64,000 nt of DNA. It comes from JAYFRC01 sp034926415 (GTDB lineage Bacteria; Bacillota; Clostridia; Oscillospirales; Oscillospiraceae). The stretch lies in the NCBI GenBank assembly GCA_034926415.1, contig JAYFRC010000043.1, positions 9,161 to 73,160 of the forward strand, in the 5' to 3' direction. Below the pieces are notes generated by a model. The model was not told where the DNA came from. It did not search any database and saw only the letters and a program-made list of their open reading frames with translations. Of this stretch, positions 44,044-52,283 are shown piece after piece (the stretch's first letter is position 1; each line of letters starts with the position of its first letter). A program made the position numbers and the translations under genes.

Positions 44044-44721
44044 ATGGGACAGAGAACTCGCGCCGCGTCAGTACGCAGGCGGCGCGGAAAAAGAAGGCGC
44101 TTTGATGCGCCGCTTACGATAGCACTGACGCTTGCGATCGTGCTCGCGCTGTTCGGCGTTTATTCGCTGACGCACTGCGGCCGCGTAGGGGACAGAGTGG
44201 AGATACCCGACTGGATAAAAGGCGACCTGATACAGGTAAACGAGTATTCGCGTCCAAGGACGAAACTTAAAAAGATAAACGGCGTGGTCATTCACTATGT
44301 GGGAAATCCCGGCACGACGGCCGAGCAGAACAGAAATTACTTCAACAACCTTGCTTCGACGCACGAAACCTCGGCCAGCGCCCACTTTGTCGTCGGGCTC
44401 GACGGCGAGATAATCCAATGTGTACCTCTCACGGAGATAGCCTACTGCTCAAGCAGCCGCAACGTCGACACTGTTTCAATAGAGGCTTGCCATCCGGACG
44501 CAAGCGGCAAATTCAACGACGAAACGATGGATTCGGTTGTGCGGCTGACGGCATGGCTCTGCGAGGAGTTCGATTTGACGACCGACGACGTCATACGCCA
44601 TTACGACGTGACGGGCAAGCTCTGCCCGCTTTACTACGTCGAGCATCCGGATGCATGGGAAAAGTTTCTTGATGACGTAGACGCAAGAATTATCGAAGAT
44701 GAAAATAGCGTTAAAAAATAG
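44044..44721 (+). CDS. Membrane-anchored N-acetylmuramoyl-L-alanine amidase (Amidase_2)
   Basis: A 225-residue protein. The first 30 residues are very basic, followed by a membrane anchor (PLTIALTLAIVLALFGVYSL) and an amidase_2 zinc hydrolase domain: VIHYVGN (His83), SAHFVVG, and the late IRHYDVTGKLCP, with YCSSSRNVDTVSIE between. The enzyme cuts the bond between muramic acid and the stem peptide; similar small anchored amidases occur in sporulating Clostridia. A 27-base gap separates it from the exporter gene, so it may be co-transcribed. Confidence 0.88.
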   Translation: MGQRTRAASVRRRRGKRRRFDAPLTIALTLAIVLALFGVYSLTHCGRVGDRVEIPDWIKGDLIQVNEYSRPRTKLKKINGVVIHYVGNPGTTAEQNRNYFNNLASTHETSASAHFVVGLDGEIIQCVPLTEIAYCSSSRNVDTVSIEACHPDASGKFNDETMDSVVRLTAWLCEEFDLTTDDVIRHYDVTGKLCPLYYVEHPDAWEKFLDDVDARIIEDENSVKK

Positions 44722-44741
44722 CGATCAGATTTTGCGCAATA

Positions 44742-44780
44742 AAACACCCCGTCTTATGCAAAGCATAAGACGGGGTGTTT
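44742..44780. terminator. Strong terminator after the amidase gene
   Basis: A perfect 18-bp stem (AAACACCCCGTCTTATGC and complement) with an AAA loop. A second hairpin, GCGGGCG...CGCCCGC, follows near 44795-44822 and may terminate the opposite strand. Confidence 0.85.
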
Positions 44781-44873
44781 GGCATATAAAAAAGACGCGG
44801 GCGACCCCCAGGGGCGCCCGCGCCGCGATAAACGGCAGTACGGCGGACTGTAGGTCCTGCGAGGACGGAGAAT

Positions 44874-45401
44874 TTATTTTCTTGTCATATGCCAGCAGAA
44901 CATTCCTGCGCCTATGGAAAGCAGCACGTCGCCGACGCTTGCGTAGCCAAAATATATGTATATGATGTCGCCGAGGAACATGAGCTTCGTCTCCGCGGTC
45001 TCAATAGCGTAGGCGAAAATGCTTCCGCTTACAAGCTGGGCGGCATACTGTTCGGAAACCCGTGCCAGCGCCGTCGCCGCGACAGGCATCACTCCGCCGT
45101 TGGCGAGTATGACCGCAAAATTGGAGAGCGAACCTACGCCGAATACTGCGCTCCAGAGTCCGTTTCTCAGATTGAGTATGGAAAAAATCACGAGAAGCAA
45201 ATACTGCGCACAGCAGGTTATAAGCTCAGACGGGGCTTCGAGACCAAGACGGGGAAAAATAATGGGCAGCGCGAAACGCAGCGCATAAGCGAGTATAGGC
45301 ATCCAAAGGCACCTGACCTTATGAGATGCGATATTTGAAAGGCGGCCTCCTGTCAGGAGGCTTGCGAGAAGAAAAACTATTACAAAAACGATGAACAGCA
45401 T
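44874..45401 (-). CDS. DUF5317 membrane protein
   Basis: A 175-residue hydrophobic protein with five or so membrane segments. GGRLSNIASHKVRCLWMPIL near the start and SNFAVILANGGVMPVA in the middle match the DUF5317 family. Function unknown. Its start overlaps the HD-GYP stop (TGATG), so the two proteins are made together, and DUF5317 genes are often next to HD-GYP genes in Clostridia (recollection, not checked). Confidence 0.75.
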   Translation of the reverse strand: MLFIVFVIVFLLASLLTGGRLSNIASHKVRCLWMPILAYALRFALPIIFPRLGLEAPSELITCCAQYLLLVIFSILNLRNGLWSAVFGVGSLSNFAVILANGGVMPVAATALARVSEQYAAQLVSGSIFAYAIETAETKLMFLGDIIYIYFGYASVGDVLLSIGAGMFCWHMTRK

Positions 45402-46711
45402 CAGCTTACCTCACTGCGCATGGCCGCGGCCAGTTTTTTGATGCGCGGCTCTATCTCGAGAAATGCGTTGACTGCCTCGGGGCCGAGCTGAGTCCCGGAC
45501 ACTTCGCGGATTATCGAGACGGCTTTCTCGTGCGAGGTGCCGGAGCGGTACGGACGGTCGGAGGTCATGGCATCGTATGTGTCGGCTACGGCGAGTATCG
45601 ACGCCTCTAGAGGAAGATGCGCCGGGCCGCCGCTGGGGTAGCCCTTGCCGTCGAAGCGGCGGTGATGGTAGAGAACAGCGTTCGTCACTACCGCGGGAAG
45701 CTGCATATTTTCTATTATCTCGCGTCCCTTGACGGGATGCTGTTTTATCTGGTCGTACTCCATGCCGTCGAGCGGCCCCGGCTTTTGCAGCACGCTGTCG
45801 GAAATGCCGATTTTGCCTACGTCGTGAAGCAGCGCCGCGAGGCGCACCTGCTCGACGAACGCGCTCCCTTTGCCCATCGAGCGCGCGATCTCGACGCTTA
45901 TTGCGGCGACACGGTCGGAATGGTTCTGGGTGTAGGGGTCCTTGGCGTCTATGGCGCGCGAGAGCGCCGTTATAGAGCGAAGCGTCTGGGTGCGGCTGTC
46001 CAGGTACAGCTTGAACGAATAGCGCGCCATTATCAGCGGAACGAGGAAGAGCAGCAGCATTAGATAGCCGTACTGCTGAATTATAGCGATGAGCGTGCCG
46101 ATGCACAGGGTGCAAATGACGTTGACGATGACGCCGCGCACATTCTCAACGAACAGATAGGTAAAGCTGTTGTCGCCCCCGGTGACGTAATAGAATATGA
46201 ACAATATCAGATTCAGGATTATAAGTATCAGGGCGAAAAGACCCGCCATGAGGAACTGTGGCCAGCCTATCGGCAACGTCCGCGCAACGGGCAGCATATC
46301 CACAGCGAGGGATGCAAAGCCGAGAGATGTGATTATGTTACAGACGTTGAAGAGTTCTTTTTTCGGGGTGCGGAAAAGCGGATAATAGAGCTTCCCCGTT
46401 TTTTGGTCGCGTATCACCATCGGAAAGCACGACAACACGTAAATGAGAAGCACCTGTTCCGGCGCGCAGAGCAAAACGCCCGCGACGACGGGAACGAAAC
46501 TTATATCCATCGTCTTGTCGGAGGTTATGTATATCGGAAGCATCCGGCAGACGACCATGAGCACGATGAGTACCGCGAAAAGAATCCAGTCTCCGGCGGG
46601 GAGCAAAGCGGGAGGATAATCGGTAAAGCATATGGCGATGCTGCGCAAAAGAAAACACGCGCCGGCGGCAATGACAGCCATTATGTATATGTTCTGTACT
46701 TTTCCCGACAA
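45401..46711 (-). CDS. Membrane-bound HD-GYP phosphodiesterase
   Basis: About 436 residues: six to seven N-terminal membrane helices (a MASE-like sensor block) and a C-terminal HD-GYP domain with LLHDVGKIGI, HHRRFDGKGYPSGG and VADTYDAMTSDRPYR. Such proteins degrade cyclic di-GMP or related dinucleotides. The GYP part is intact (GYP in KGYPSG). I place the start at TTG 46711 because AAAGGGGG sits eight bases upstream; an alternative TTG at 46768 would add 19 residues but has a poorer site. Translationally coupled with the DUF5317 gene. Confidence 0.85.
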   Translation of the reverse strand: MSGKVQNIYIMAVIAAGACFLLRSIAICFTDYPPALLPAGDWILFAVLIVLMVVCRMLPIYITSDKTMDISFVPVVAGVLLCAPEQVLLIYVLSCFPMVIRDQKTGKLYYPLFRTPKKELFNVCNIITSLGFASLAVDMLPVARTLPIGWPQFLMAGLFALILIILNLILFIFYYVTGGDNSFTYLFVENVRGVIVNVICTLCIGTLIAIIQQYGYLMLLLFLVPLIMARYSFKLYLDSRTQTLRSITALSRAIDAKDPYTQNHSDRVAAISVEIARSMGKGSAFVEQVRLAALLHDVGKIGISDSVLQKPGPLDGMEYDQIKQHPVKGREIIENMQLPAVVTNAVLYHHRRFDGKGYPSGGPAHLPLEASILAVADTYDAMTSDRPYRSGTSHEKAVSIIREVSGTQLGPEAVNAFLEIEPRIKKLAAAMRSEVS

Positions 46712-46854
46712 GGCATACGCCCCCTTTGGCTCGACGCGGTAGGTCCGTTTATGTGCGCCGCGCGTCAAAGCGTGGCTGGTTCCTGTTTTTTATTTATGAA
46801 AAAAAGCGGTCCGGCAAGAAAAAAGACTAAATCGTTAAACTCTGACTATGTCGT

Positions 46855-46932
46855 TCAGCGAACGCAGAAGCACGCGCAGCTTGCAAGAATCATGGTGCAG
46901 GCAGTAGCGATAGCATAAAGAGCCTTTTTCAT
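46855..46932 (-). CDS. Possible 25-residue hydrophobic peptide
   Basis: A short frame opens at ATG 46932 behind AAGGAGG (46945-46951 region) and reads MKKALYAIATACTMILASCA then CFCVR, stop. It looks like a signal peptide or tiny lipoprotein (LASC) with four cysteines. The strong ribosome-binding site is the main support. It lies between the hypothetical gene at 47.0-47.7 kb and the HD-GYP gene on the same strand. The Shine-Dalgarno site is at the foot of an RNA hairpin. It may be a leader peptide. Confidence 0.4.
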   Translation of the reverse strand: MKKALYAIATACTMILASCACFCVR

Positions 46933-46937
46933 AAAGA

Positions 46938-46991
46938 GATACAGCCTCCTTGATAAAACTCTGTCCACCCGCTATTGGGACAGGCTGTATC
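46938..46991 (-). repeat. Nested inverted repeats next to the small peptide's ribosome-binding site
   Basis: GATACAGCC (46938-46946) is complemented at 46983-46991, and inside it CTGTCC (46961-46966) is complemented at 46978-46983. The two stems share a base and so may be alternatives. The outer stem takes in the bases just after the AGGAG of the small peptide. Confidence 0.45.
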
Positions 46992-47035
46992 CGCTCCGCT
47001 CTGCCGGACCCGCTTTTATTCACTTTTTATTGATT

Positions 47036-47680
47036 TCAGGGAAGAAGGGAGACGCGCCTGTTTATGGCGCTAAGCGTGCCGTTTATGACCGAGGAGTCCA
47101 TATCCTGGGAAAGCAGCGCGCTCCCGAGGAGCACCTGATTGCTCTGGGGGCAGTTTATCTTTATCAGCACCGCATCGGACGAGCCTATCTGCGTTGTCTG
47201 GAGTCCGGCGAAATCAAAGGCAAGCTCGCTTGAATAAGACGCGACCGCCGCGAGAGTCGCCTCGACGAGGCAGACGCGCCGCGAATAAAGCGACGTGCTT
47301 CCCGAGGAAGAGCCCGTGTACGTGTTTCCGCGAAGACTCAGCGTGACCGACACGTCGAGACGTCCGTCGGCGCTGCGTATATCGGAGCCGACGAATCTGA
47401 AGCGCGAGTTTTTGGCGGGCTGCGGCACGTTGTCGTCGCGTATCTGCGCGACGCTTATTATGTGGTAATCCACGGACGTGGCGAAGTTCGCGTTTATCGC
47501 GGACTGTACGTCGCGGACGATGGATTTGCAGCTTTTCTCCTCGGAGGCGAGAATGTGTATCTCGGACGGCTCCCCGTCCTGCGAAAATATTACGTTTGCA
47601 GAATATACTTCCGGAAGCCGGCATATCAGTTCCTGCCACTGCTCCGCCGCCGACAAGGTGCTTTTATCTGTCTGAGCCAT
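47036..47680 (-). CDS. Conserved-looking hypothetical protein
   Basis: A 214-residue soluble protein without signal peptide or membrane helix. The N-terminal part (ELICRLPEVYSANVIFSQDG, EIHILASEEKSCKSIVRDVQ) and the middle (RFRFVGSDIRSADGRLDVSV) suggest two alpha/beta domains. The first pattern resembles a family seen beside HD-GYP genes in Clostridia, but I cannot name it. ATG 47680 follows GGAGGAAAGC; 32 more codons upstream are open but lack a site. It precedes the small peptide, HD-GYP and DUF5317 genes on the same strand. Confidence 0.65.
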   Translation of the reverse strand: MAQTDKSTLSAAEQWQELICRLPEVYSANVIFSQDGEPSEIHILASEEKSCKSIVRDVQSAINANFATSVDYHIISVAQIRDDNVPQPAKNSRFRFVGSDIRSADGRLDVSVTLSLRGNTYTGSSSGSTSLYSRRVCLVEATLAAVASYSSELAFDFAGLQTTQIGSSDAVLIKINCPQSNQVLLGSALLSQDMDSSVINGTLSAINRRVSLLP

Positions 47681-47880
47681 CGGTCGCTTTCCTCCGTTTC
47701 GCAAATGCGAAAACCGCGGAAGGCCGCGGTTTTTCTGCCTTTTCACCGTTAAGCAAAAAGACGCATCCCCGGGCATTCCCCCGAATTCGCGGGCATAATG
47801 TCACATTATGTCAATTTAATTTACATTATAACTGCAAGGCAAATATGTGTCAACAACAAAGTAAAGCGCAAAAGCCCCCA

Positions 47881-47917
47881 AAAAAATCCGTACCCTCGCG
47901 CAGGGTACGGATTTTTT
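47881..47917. terminator. Bidirectional-looking terminator
   Basis: AAAAAATCCGTACCCT and its complement (15-16 bp) around CGCGC, flanked by A and T tracts, downstream of the membrane protein gene at 47966. Confidence 0.85.
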
Positions 47918-47965
47918 CCTTTTCGGAATGTAAAATGCCCGGGCGAAACTGCTGTTCGGCAGGCT

Positions 47966-48634
47966 TCAGCCCAGCAGGAATTCTCCCGCGAGGATAAGTT
48001 CGCCTGATTGCGTGTCAAAGCGCTTAACAACGCGGTAGTACCCATGCGCGAGCGTCATGTACCGCCCGAAAGCTGTGAAACATATATGTTCCGACTGCCC
48101 CTTGGGTATATCGAGCGGACTCCAGTTTTCCTCATAGCCTTCGAGCTGGTCGACCTGGTACCATCGTCCCATGACCCTGCGCTCAAGCGTGTATGAATCG
48201 TCTGTTTGTATCGGCGCTCCCGTTTTGTTGTCGATAGAAACAAAGATCTTCTCAAGATTTCCGGGCTCGTAATCAAGACCCAGAGCGTTGTTGAGTCCGT
48301 ACGGCGTCGCGATGCATACAGATTTCGGAGCAGTGTCTGAAACAAGGCTCGTCACTTCCATCAAGAGCAAGTCCGTCGCGGACGGTTTCGTCGCCGATTG
48401 CTTGTCCGAGTGCTTCGCGCGCAATCTCCGGCCGGTAATTATCGACGCGGCTACAGCATATATGAGAAACGCTTCAGAAATTGCGAAGTTGGCGCCGCTC
48501 GAAAAGAAATGATATTCTGCATGTCTGCCCCAAATATACACCGCGGCCGCGACTGCCGTACAGCCTATAAGTATAGCAACATCAGCTTTGTTCTTTTTCA
48601 GAAATTGCGTAAACGCAATATGACGAGATTTCAT
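47966..48634 (-). CDS. Two-helix membrane protein with bacterial Ig-like domain (paralog 1)
   Basis: A 222-residue protein with two N-terminal membrane helices (ADVAILIGCTAVAAAVYIWG; SEAFLIYAVAASIITG) and a ~120-residue C-terminal domain reading IFVSIDNKTGAPIQTDDSYT, LERRVMGRWYQV and YMTLAHGYYRVVKRF. That end matches the Ig-like fold catalogued as Big_14 in Firmicute surface proteins. A second copy of this design is encoded at 50141-50716. Weak ribosome site (GGCGGTGAAG). Function unknown. Confidence 0.7.
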   Translation of the reverse strand: MKSRHIAFTQFLKKNKADVAILIGCTAVAAAVYIWGRHAEYHFFSSGANFAISEAFLIYAVAASIITGRRLRAKHSDKQSATKPSATDLLLMEVTSLVSDTAPKSVCIATPYGLNNALGLDYEPGNLEKIFVSIDNKTGAPIQTDDSYTLERRVMGRWYQVDQLEGYEENWSPLDIPKGQSEHICFTAFGRYMTLAHGYYRVVKRFDTQSGELILAGEFLLG

Positions 48635-48721
48635 TGCTTCACCGCCAAACCAAAAATCGCCTGAGAGCGGCGTGCGGCCATTGTCACGCCTCGCAGCGGA
48701 CGGGATTCCAGTCCCGAAACG

Positions 48722-49309
48722 TTATTTAAATTCGCGCATGGCGACAACGCCATTTTCGGCGACGACCGTCACTTCGAACGGGCCGCTGCCGGAAAGCTGC
48801 GGCAGAGTCGAGTTTGAGCAGTTCCAGTAAAGCGACATGAAATTCACGTTTCCGCCGTCGTCCGGCGCGAAGGCTGTGGCTAGCGCAACGGCATTCGCAT
48901 CCTTGTACACGGAGGAAATATCGCCGCGGCAGGCGTCGTCTAAGTAGTCGTAAACGGATATGACGAAGTTGATTCCCCATTTTTGTATCGCGTCGGAGGC
49001 ATTGTCGCTATCGTCACGGTAGCCGTAAAAATCTCCGTTCGCCGTGCAGACCGCCGCGACCTTTTCAATAGCGTCGCGCGCGTCGTAAAGCGCGGACGCG
49101 TCGCCCGTCTGTTTGTAGTCGCCGAGCGACTCGCCGCATGCGGCGAGGTTGTTATAGACGAGGTCGTGCGAGCGCTGAACACCCTCGCTGCCCGCCGTGA
49201 ATTTCCCCGCCAGCGCGAATCCGAGCAGCGCGCCCGCGACAAGGAACACGGCCGCCGTGACAATAAACGCGACGTAAGTTTTGCGTTTTTTGTTTTCGGT
49301 TTCGGACAT
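48722..49309 (-). CDS. Single-pass membrane protein of unknown function
   Basis: A 195-residue protein: short basic cytoplasmic start (SETENKKRKT), one membrane helix (YVAFIVTAAVFLVAGALLGF), then an extracytoplasmic domain of about 155 residues, helical at first (ALYDARDAIEKVAAVC) and ending in a beta-like stretch (SGSGPFEVTVVAENGVVAM). No family recognised. AAAGGAGAATC lies before the ATG. It sits in a run of small membrane and secreted protein genes on the minus strand. Confidence 0.65.
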   Translation of the reverse strand: MSETENKKRKTYVAFIVTAAVFLVAGALLGFALAGKFTAGSEGVQRSHDLVYNNLAACGESLGDYKQTGDASALYDARDAIEKVAAVCTANGDFYGYRDDSDNASDAIQKWGINFVISVYDYLDDACRGDISSVYKDANAVALATAFAPDDGGNVNFMSLYWNCSNSTLPQLSGSGPFEVTVVAENGVVAMREFK

Positions 49310-49355
49310 AAATGATTCTCCTTTGATTTTTTCGCACGGGCGACTGTGACAAACT

Positions 49356-50003
49356 TCAGGATACCGTTATGTTTTCAGCTTCAATTAGCTGAGCGACAAA
49401 GTCATTGTATTTCCCCTCAATAACGGCATCTGCAGCGTTGCTGTACGCGCCGTTTGCCGCGGCGAGCTTTGGGCGTTCGTTTTCATAGAACGCATTTTTG
49501 AAATTTGCTATCGTCTCATACGTTTTCATTGTTTCGCGCTGAGATTCCCAATACTCATCTTCGGTCATACCGGCGCCGGAAAGAAATGCCTTGAAGTCGC
49601 CGCTGTTCGACGCTTTTGCCATGTCGCTTTTCTGAACGTCAATCAGATTGTCAATATATTCGTCGGTTACCTGATACCCCTGTTCTACGGCATAATTATA
49701 TATTGTGTATTTCGCTGTCAGCTGGTCGAGAGCCATGCTGTACGCTTCTTTTTGGTCGTGTCCCGCGAGGATGTTTTCCTTTGTAAGCGCGTCGAGCTCG
49801 CTTTTTTGTATAGTGAAATCGTTGGCTTCGACCGCTGTTTCATCGTTGGCGGAGGCCTTATTGGCCCCGTACTCTTTTTCAATCTGGCCGTACTGATAAT
49901 AAACCGACTGCGGATCATTCTTATCGACGTTTCCGTAGGCGAGGGCTAAGACGGCAATGCCGCACAGCGCCGCGGCAGCGATGCAGCGATATCTTGTTTT
50001 CAT
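49356..50003 (-). CDS. Secreted SurA-N/PrsA-like protein without a PPIase domain
   Basis: A 215-residue exported protein with a signal peptide (RCIAAAALCGIAVLALAYGN) and a helical domain whose pattern (DFTIQKSELDALTKENILAG; VEQGYQVTDEYIDNLIDVQK; GMTEDEYWE) resembles the N-terminal chaperone part of SurA/PrsA-type foldases. The parvulin domain is absent, so it may be a chaperone for neighbouring secreted proteins (inference). GGGAGTAAAGAT precedes the start. A hairpin follows upstream at 50043-50076. Confidence 0.6.
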   Translation of the reverse strand: MKTRYRCIAAAALCGIAVLALAYGNVDKNDPQSVYYQYGQIEKEYGANKASANDETAVEANDFTIQKSELDALTKENILAGHDQKEAYSMALDQLTAKYTIYNYAVEQGYQVTDEYIDNLIDVQKSDMAKASNSGDFKAFLSGAGMTEDEYWESQRETMKTYETIANFKNAFYENERPKLAAANGAYSNAADAVIEGKYNDFVAQLIEAENITVS

Positions 50004-50042
50004 ATCTTTACTCCCTTCCGGCTTAGATCCGCGTCTTCATTT

Positions 50043-50076
50043 ATGGACGGGACTCCGTTGATGGAGTCCCGTCCAT
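50043..50076. terminator. Terminator between the SurA-like gene and paralog 2
   Basis: ATGGACGGGACTCC and its complement form a 14-bp stem with loop GTTGAT, with A/T tracts on both sides; it ends transcripts coming from the gene at 50141. Confidence 0.8.
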
Positions 50077-50140
50077 TTTATTGTATACATAATGCCTATT
50101 TCCCGGGAAGCGCTATGATCGTCGGGGTTAGCAGTGCAGG

Positions 50141-50716
50141 CTAAAACATAAATTCCGCTGCGAGAGTCAGTCTTTCGTCTTTCACAGAGAATTCCTTAAC
50201 CACCCGGTAATAGCCATGTTCGAGGGCATCATAGCGCCCAGATGTATGAACACAAATATCGCGTGTTTCGTCGGGAGCGAGCTTTAAACATTCAAAGTCC
50301 GGCGCAGCTTCCGGGGTGAGCTTTACCGCGTACCACTTTTTAGAAATCCGCATTTCAAGGTCATATGAATCGTCGGTTTCAATATCCGCAGCTGTGCCGT
50401 TATGTACCGTGATGTAAATTTTATCAATGCTGTCCAATTTGTCGCCGTGGACAAAGCTCCGCACTTTCATTGTAAGCGCATCACTTTTGCTGAATATCCG
50501 CGAGGACAGGGCTCCATAGTAATTCGCGATGTATTTCTCCTGGCGTTTTTTTGAAAATATAATTTGCACGATACAATAGGCTATCGCGCAAATAGCAATT
50601 GCCATAAGCAGCCGGGGATGGCGCGTTCTTAGCAAGCCAATAGAGAACAAAAGCAATATAATTTGGACAATATAAACGACTATATAATCATAACCATATC
50701 GCTTGAGTTTTTTCAT
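50141..50716 (-). CDS. Two-helix membrane protein with bacterial Ig-like domain (paralog 2)
   Basis: A 191-residue protein. Two membrane helices (YIVVYIVQIILLLFSIGLL; LLMAIAICAIAYCIVQIIF) precede an Ig-like domain: IYITVHNGTAADIETDDSYD, LEMRISKKWYAV and DALEHGYYRVVKEFSV. The same order and the same HGYYRVVK signature occur in the protein at 47966-48634. The gene starts six bases after the AT-rich secreted protein gene, so the two form an operon; a partner or protective role toward that protein is a guess. GGAG precedes the ATG. Confidence 0.7.
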   Translation of the reverse strand: MKKLKRYGYDYIVVYIVQIILLLFSIGLLRTRHPRLLMAIAICAIAYCIVQIIFSKKRQEKYIANYYGALSSRIFSKSDALTMKVRSFVHGDKLDSIDKIYITVHNGTAADIETDDSYDLEMRISKKWYAVKLTPEAAPDFECLKLAPDETRDICVHTSGRYDALEHGYYRVVKEFSVKDERLTLAAEFMF

Positions 50717-50722
50717 TTTACA

Positions 50723-51574
50723 TTAACTCCAACTTACAATGTCAAAAACATCATTTCCCCACATACGCTCATAAAAAAGATTTGCAAAATTACTGTTATG
50801 AGAAGTGTAATTGGAATAGGCGTAATAATCTCCATCATATTCGGTCGTTCCATTGCCATTACTATCAGAGAAAGCATACTTTGTGCCTTCAATATAAATT
50901 GTTCTATTTCCACTTGCTTGCCATTTCATCAACGTACCGTGAGCACTCACATAGCTACCATTAGAAATTATAAAATTCGTTGCAGTTACTGATACTCCAG
51001 CAGCTACCAAAATCCAATTAGCGGCAGCTCCCGCGATAGCTCCAGGAAGTCCAAGTGCTGTGACAAGTATGCCTGCAAGTTCTGTAATGCTTGCATATTT
51101 TCCTTGTGGTCTGTATGAAGGCGTATTAAATAATGTTGAATAGTACTTGAGTGAAATATTACGTGTTCCTGCAGCCATTCCCTGTATATAATATCTATAT
51201 GTAATAGTTCCTGCATTTTTATATGTTTCTGAACTTGCGTTTAGATTGATATTTGCCTCGCTTTTAACATTACATACTTTTTGAGATATAATATTATTAT
51301 TTCCGTCACTTGTAGTGACTGTTCCGGTACTCCTATCGACATAAGTTTTTTCAACGATACTCCCATCTCTTATCATATAAATGCATGCATCGCCGTTAGC
51401 ATAATCTTCTGTTTTAAGTTCATATGTAGACTCAGAGTCTGACTGCAAAAATTGAGAATTTGAATTTACACTAAATATCTGGTAGCTTTCATTCTCGTTC
51501 TCCGTTGCCATTGCCGGAACTGCAAGGGCGGCGATCATTGCCAGAGACAAGATAATTGATATAATCTTCTTCAT
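50723..51574 (-). CDS. AT-rich secreted protein with hydrophobic Gly/Ala-rich core
   Basis: A 283-residue exported protein: signal peptide (ISIILSLAMIAALAVPAMAT), a beta-like Ser/Thr/Asn-rich region, then from about residue 165 a 40-residue hydrophobic Gly/Ala segment (ITELAGILVTALGLPGAIAG; ANWILVAAGVSVTATNFII), then an aromatic and Asn/Gly-rich end. The middle looks able to enter a membrane, as in holins or large bacteriocins, but I recognise no family. Base composition is clearly more AT-rich than the neighbours, which suggests acquisition. AAAGGAGTAAC precedes the start. Confidence 0.65.
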   Translation of the reverse strand: MKKIISIILSLAMIAALAVPAMATENENESYQIFSVNSNSQFLQSDSESTYELKTEDYANGDACIYMIRDGSIVEKTYVDRSTGTVTTSDGNNNIISQKVCNVKSEANINLNASSETYKNAGTITYRYYIQGMAAGTRNISLKYYSTLFNTPSYRPQGKYASITELAGILVTALGLPGAIAGAAANWILVAAGVSVTATNFIISNGSYVSAHGTLMKWQASGNRTIYIEGTKYAFSDSNGNGTTEYDGDYYAYSNYTSHNSNFANLFYERMWGNDVFDIVSWS

Positions 51575-51635
51575 TTTTATGTTACTCCTTTATTGCTTAT
51601 TTGGCAAATTTTAACTTTTTACATTATGCGTGAAA

Positions 51636-52037
51636 TCACGTATTTACGACTAAGCTTTTTTCAATCGTGTCACACTGACCGCCGGAATATATTTGTGCTG
51701 TAATTTCAAGTTTGTAGGTCTTTCCCGATAGAATGGTACATGGCTCGCTTTTATATAACGAACTGTAGCTTGAGCTTGCAGACATGGAATCAATTTCCTT
51801 ATATCCAAAAAGCTGCTTTTGATAAAGAGTAGCAGACATCTCAATATTTGATGTATCTGACGGCGCGGACACCACCACCGAATAATTCTGGGTGGAATAG
51901 CTAACGGATCCGTTGATAAGGGTTTCATTCAGATTGTTGGTATGATATTCGGATGCGAGCGCACAGGTCATCAAACTAAGCGCCATAAGGACCGTCATGA
52001 GGACTGAAAAAATTCTCGGCATGGTTTTACTTTTCAT
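51636..52037 (-). CDS. Small secreted beta-rich protein
   Basis: A 133-residue exported protein with a signal peptide (IFSVLMTVLMALSLMTCALA) and a ~105-residue mature part rich in Ser/Thr/Tyr with alternating hydrophobic residues (QNYSVVVSAPSDTSNIEMSA), suggesting a beta sandwich. Two cysteines (in EPCTI and QCDTI) could form a disulfide. AAAGGAAGAATGC precedes the ATG. It lies 61 bases upstream of the hydrophobic-core protein gene, likely in one operon, and shares its AT-rich composition. No family recognised. Confidence 0.6.
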   Translation of the reverse strand: MKSKTMPRIFSVLMTVLMALSLMTCALASEYHTNNLNETLINGSVSYSTQNYSVVVSAPSDTSNIEMSATLYQKQLFGYKEIDSMSASSSYSSLYKSEPCTILSGKTYKLEITAQIYSGGQCDTIEKSLVVNT

Positions 52038-52235
52038 TTTGCATTCTTCCTTTGTTTTTATTTATTGGGAGTGTCATCTTTTAACTCATAACTCATTTTT
52101 TCTTTTTCTTTGGCACTCTCTAAAAAACAGAACAGAATGTTGGCGCTTTTTGTGACAGGATTTCTTTAAAATTTACCCTGTTTTCAAAAGTTTGTAATAT
52201 TAAACAAATAGAAATGCCTGCTTTTGTATAAAAAT
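52038..52235. other. AT-rich region upstream of the secreted protein genes
   Basis: No gene. It should contain the promoter of the 52037 gene, but I cannot pick one with confidence; TTGAAA near 52190 (minus strand) lacks a well-spaced -10. Confidence 0.3.
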
Positions 52236-52267
52236 ACACCCGGATTGACAGGCACCAATCCGGGTGT
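52236..52267. terminator. Terminator after the DUF4367 anti-sigma-like gene
   Basis: ACACCCGGATTG and CAATCCGGGTGT (12 bp) with an 8-base loop; the minus strand continues ATTTTTATA. Confidence 0.8.
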
Positions 52268-52283
52268 GTTTTCTTTATAATAA

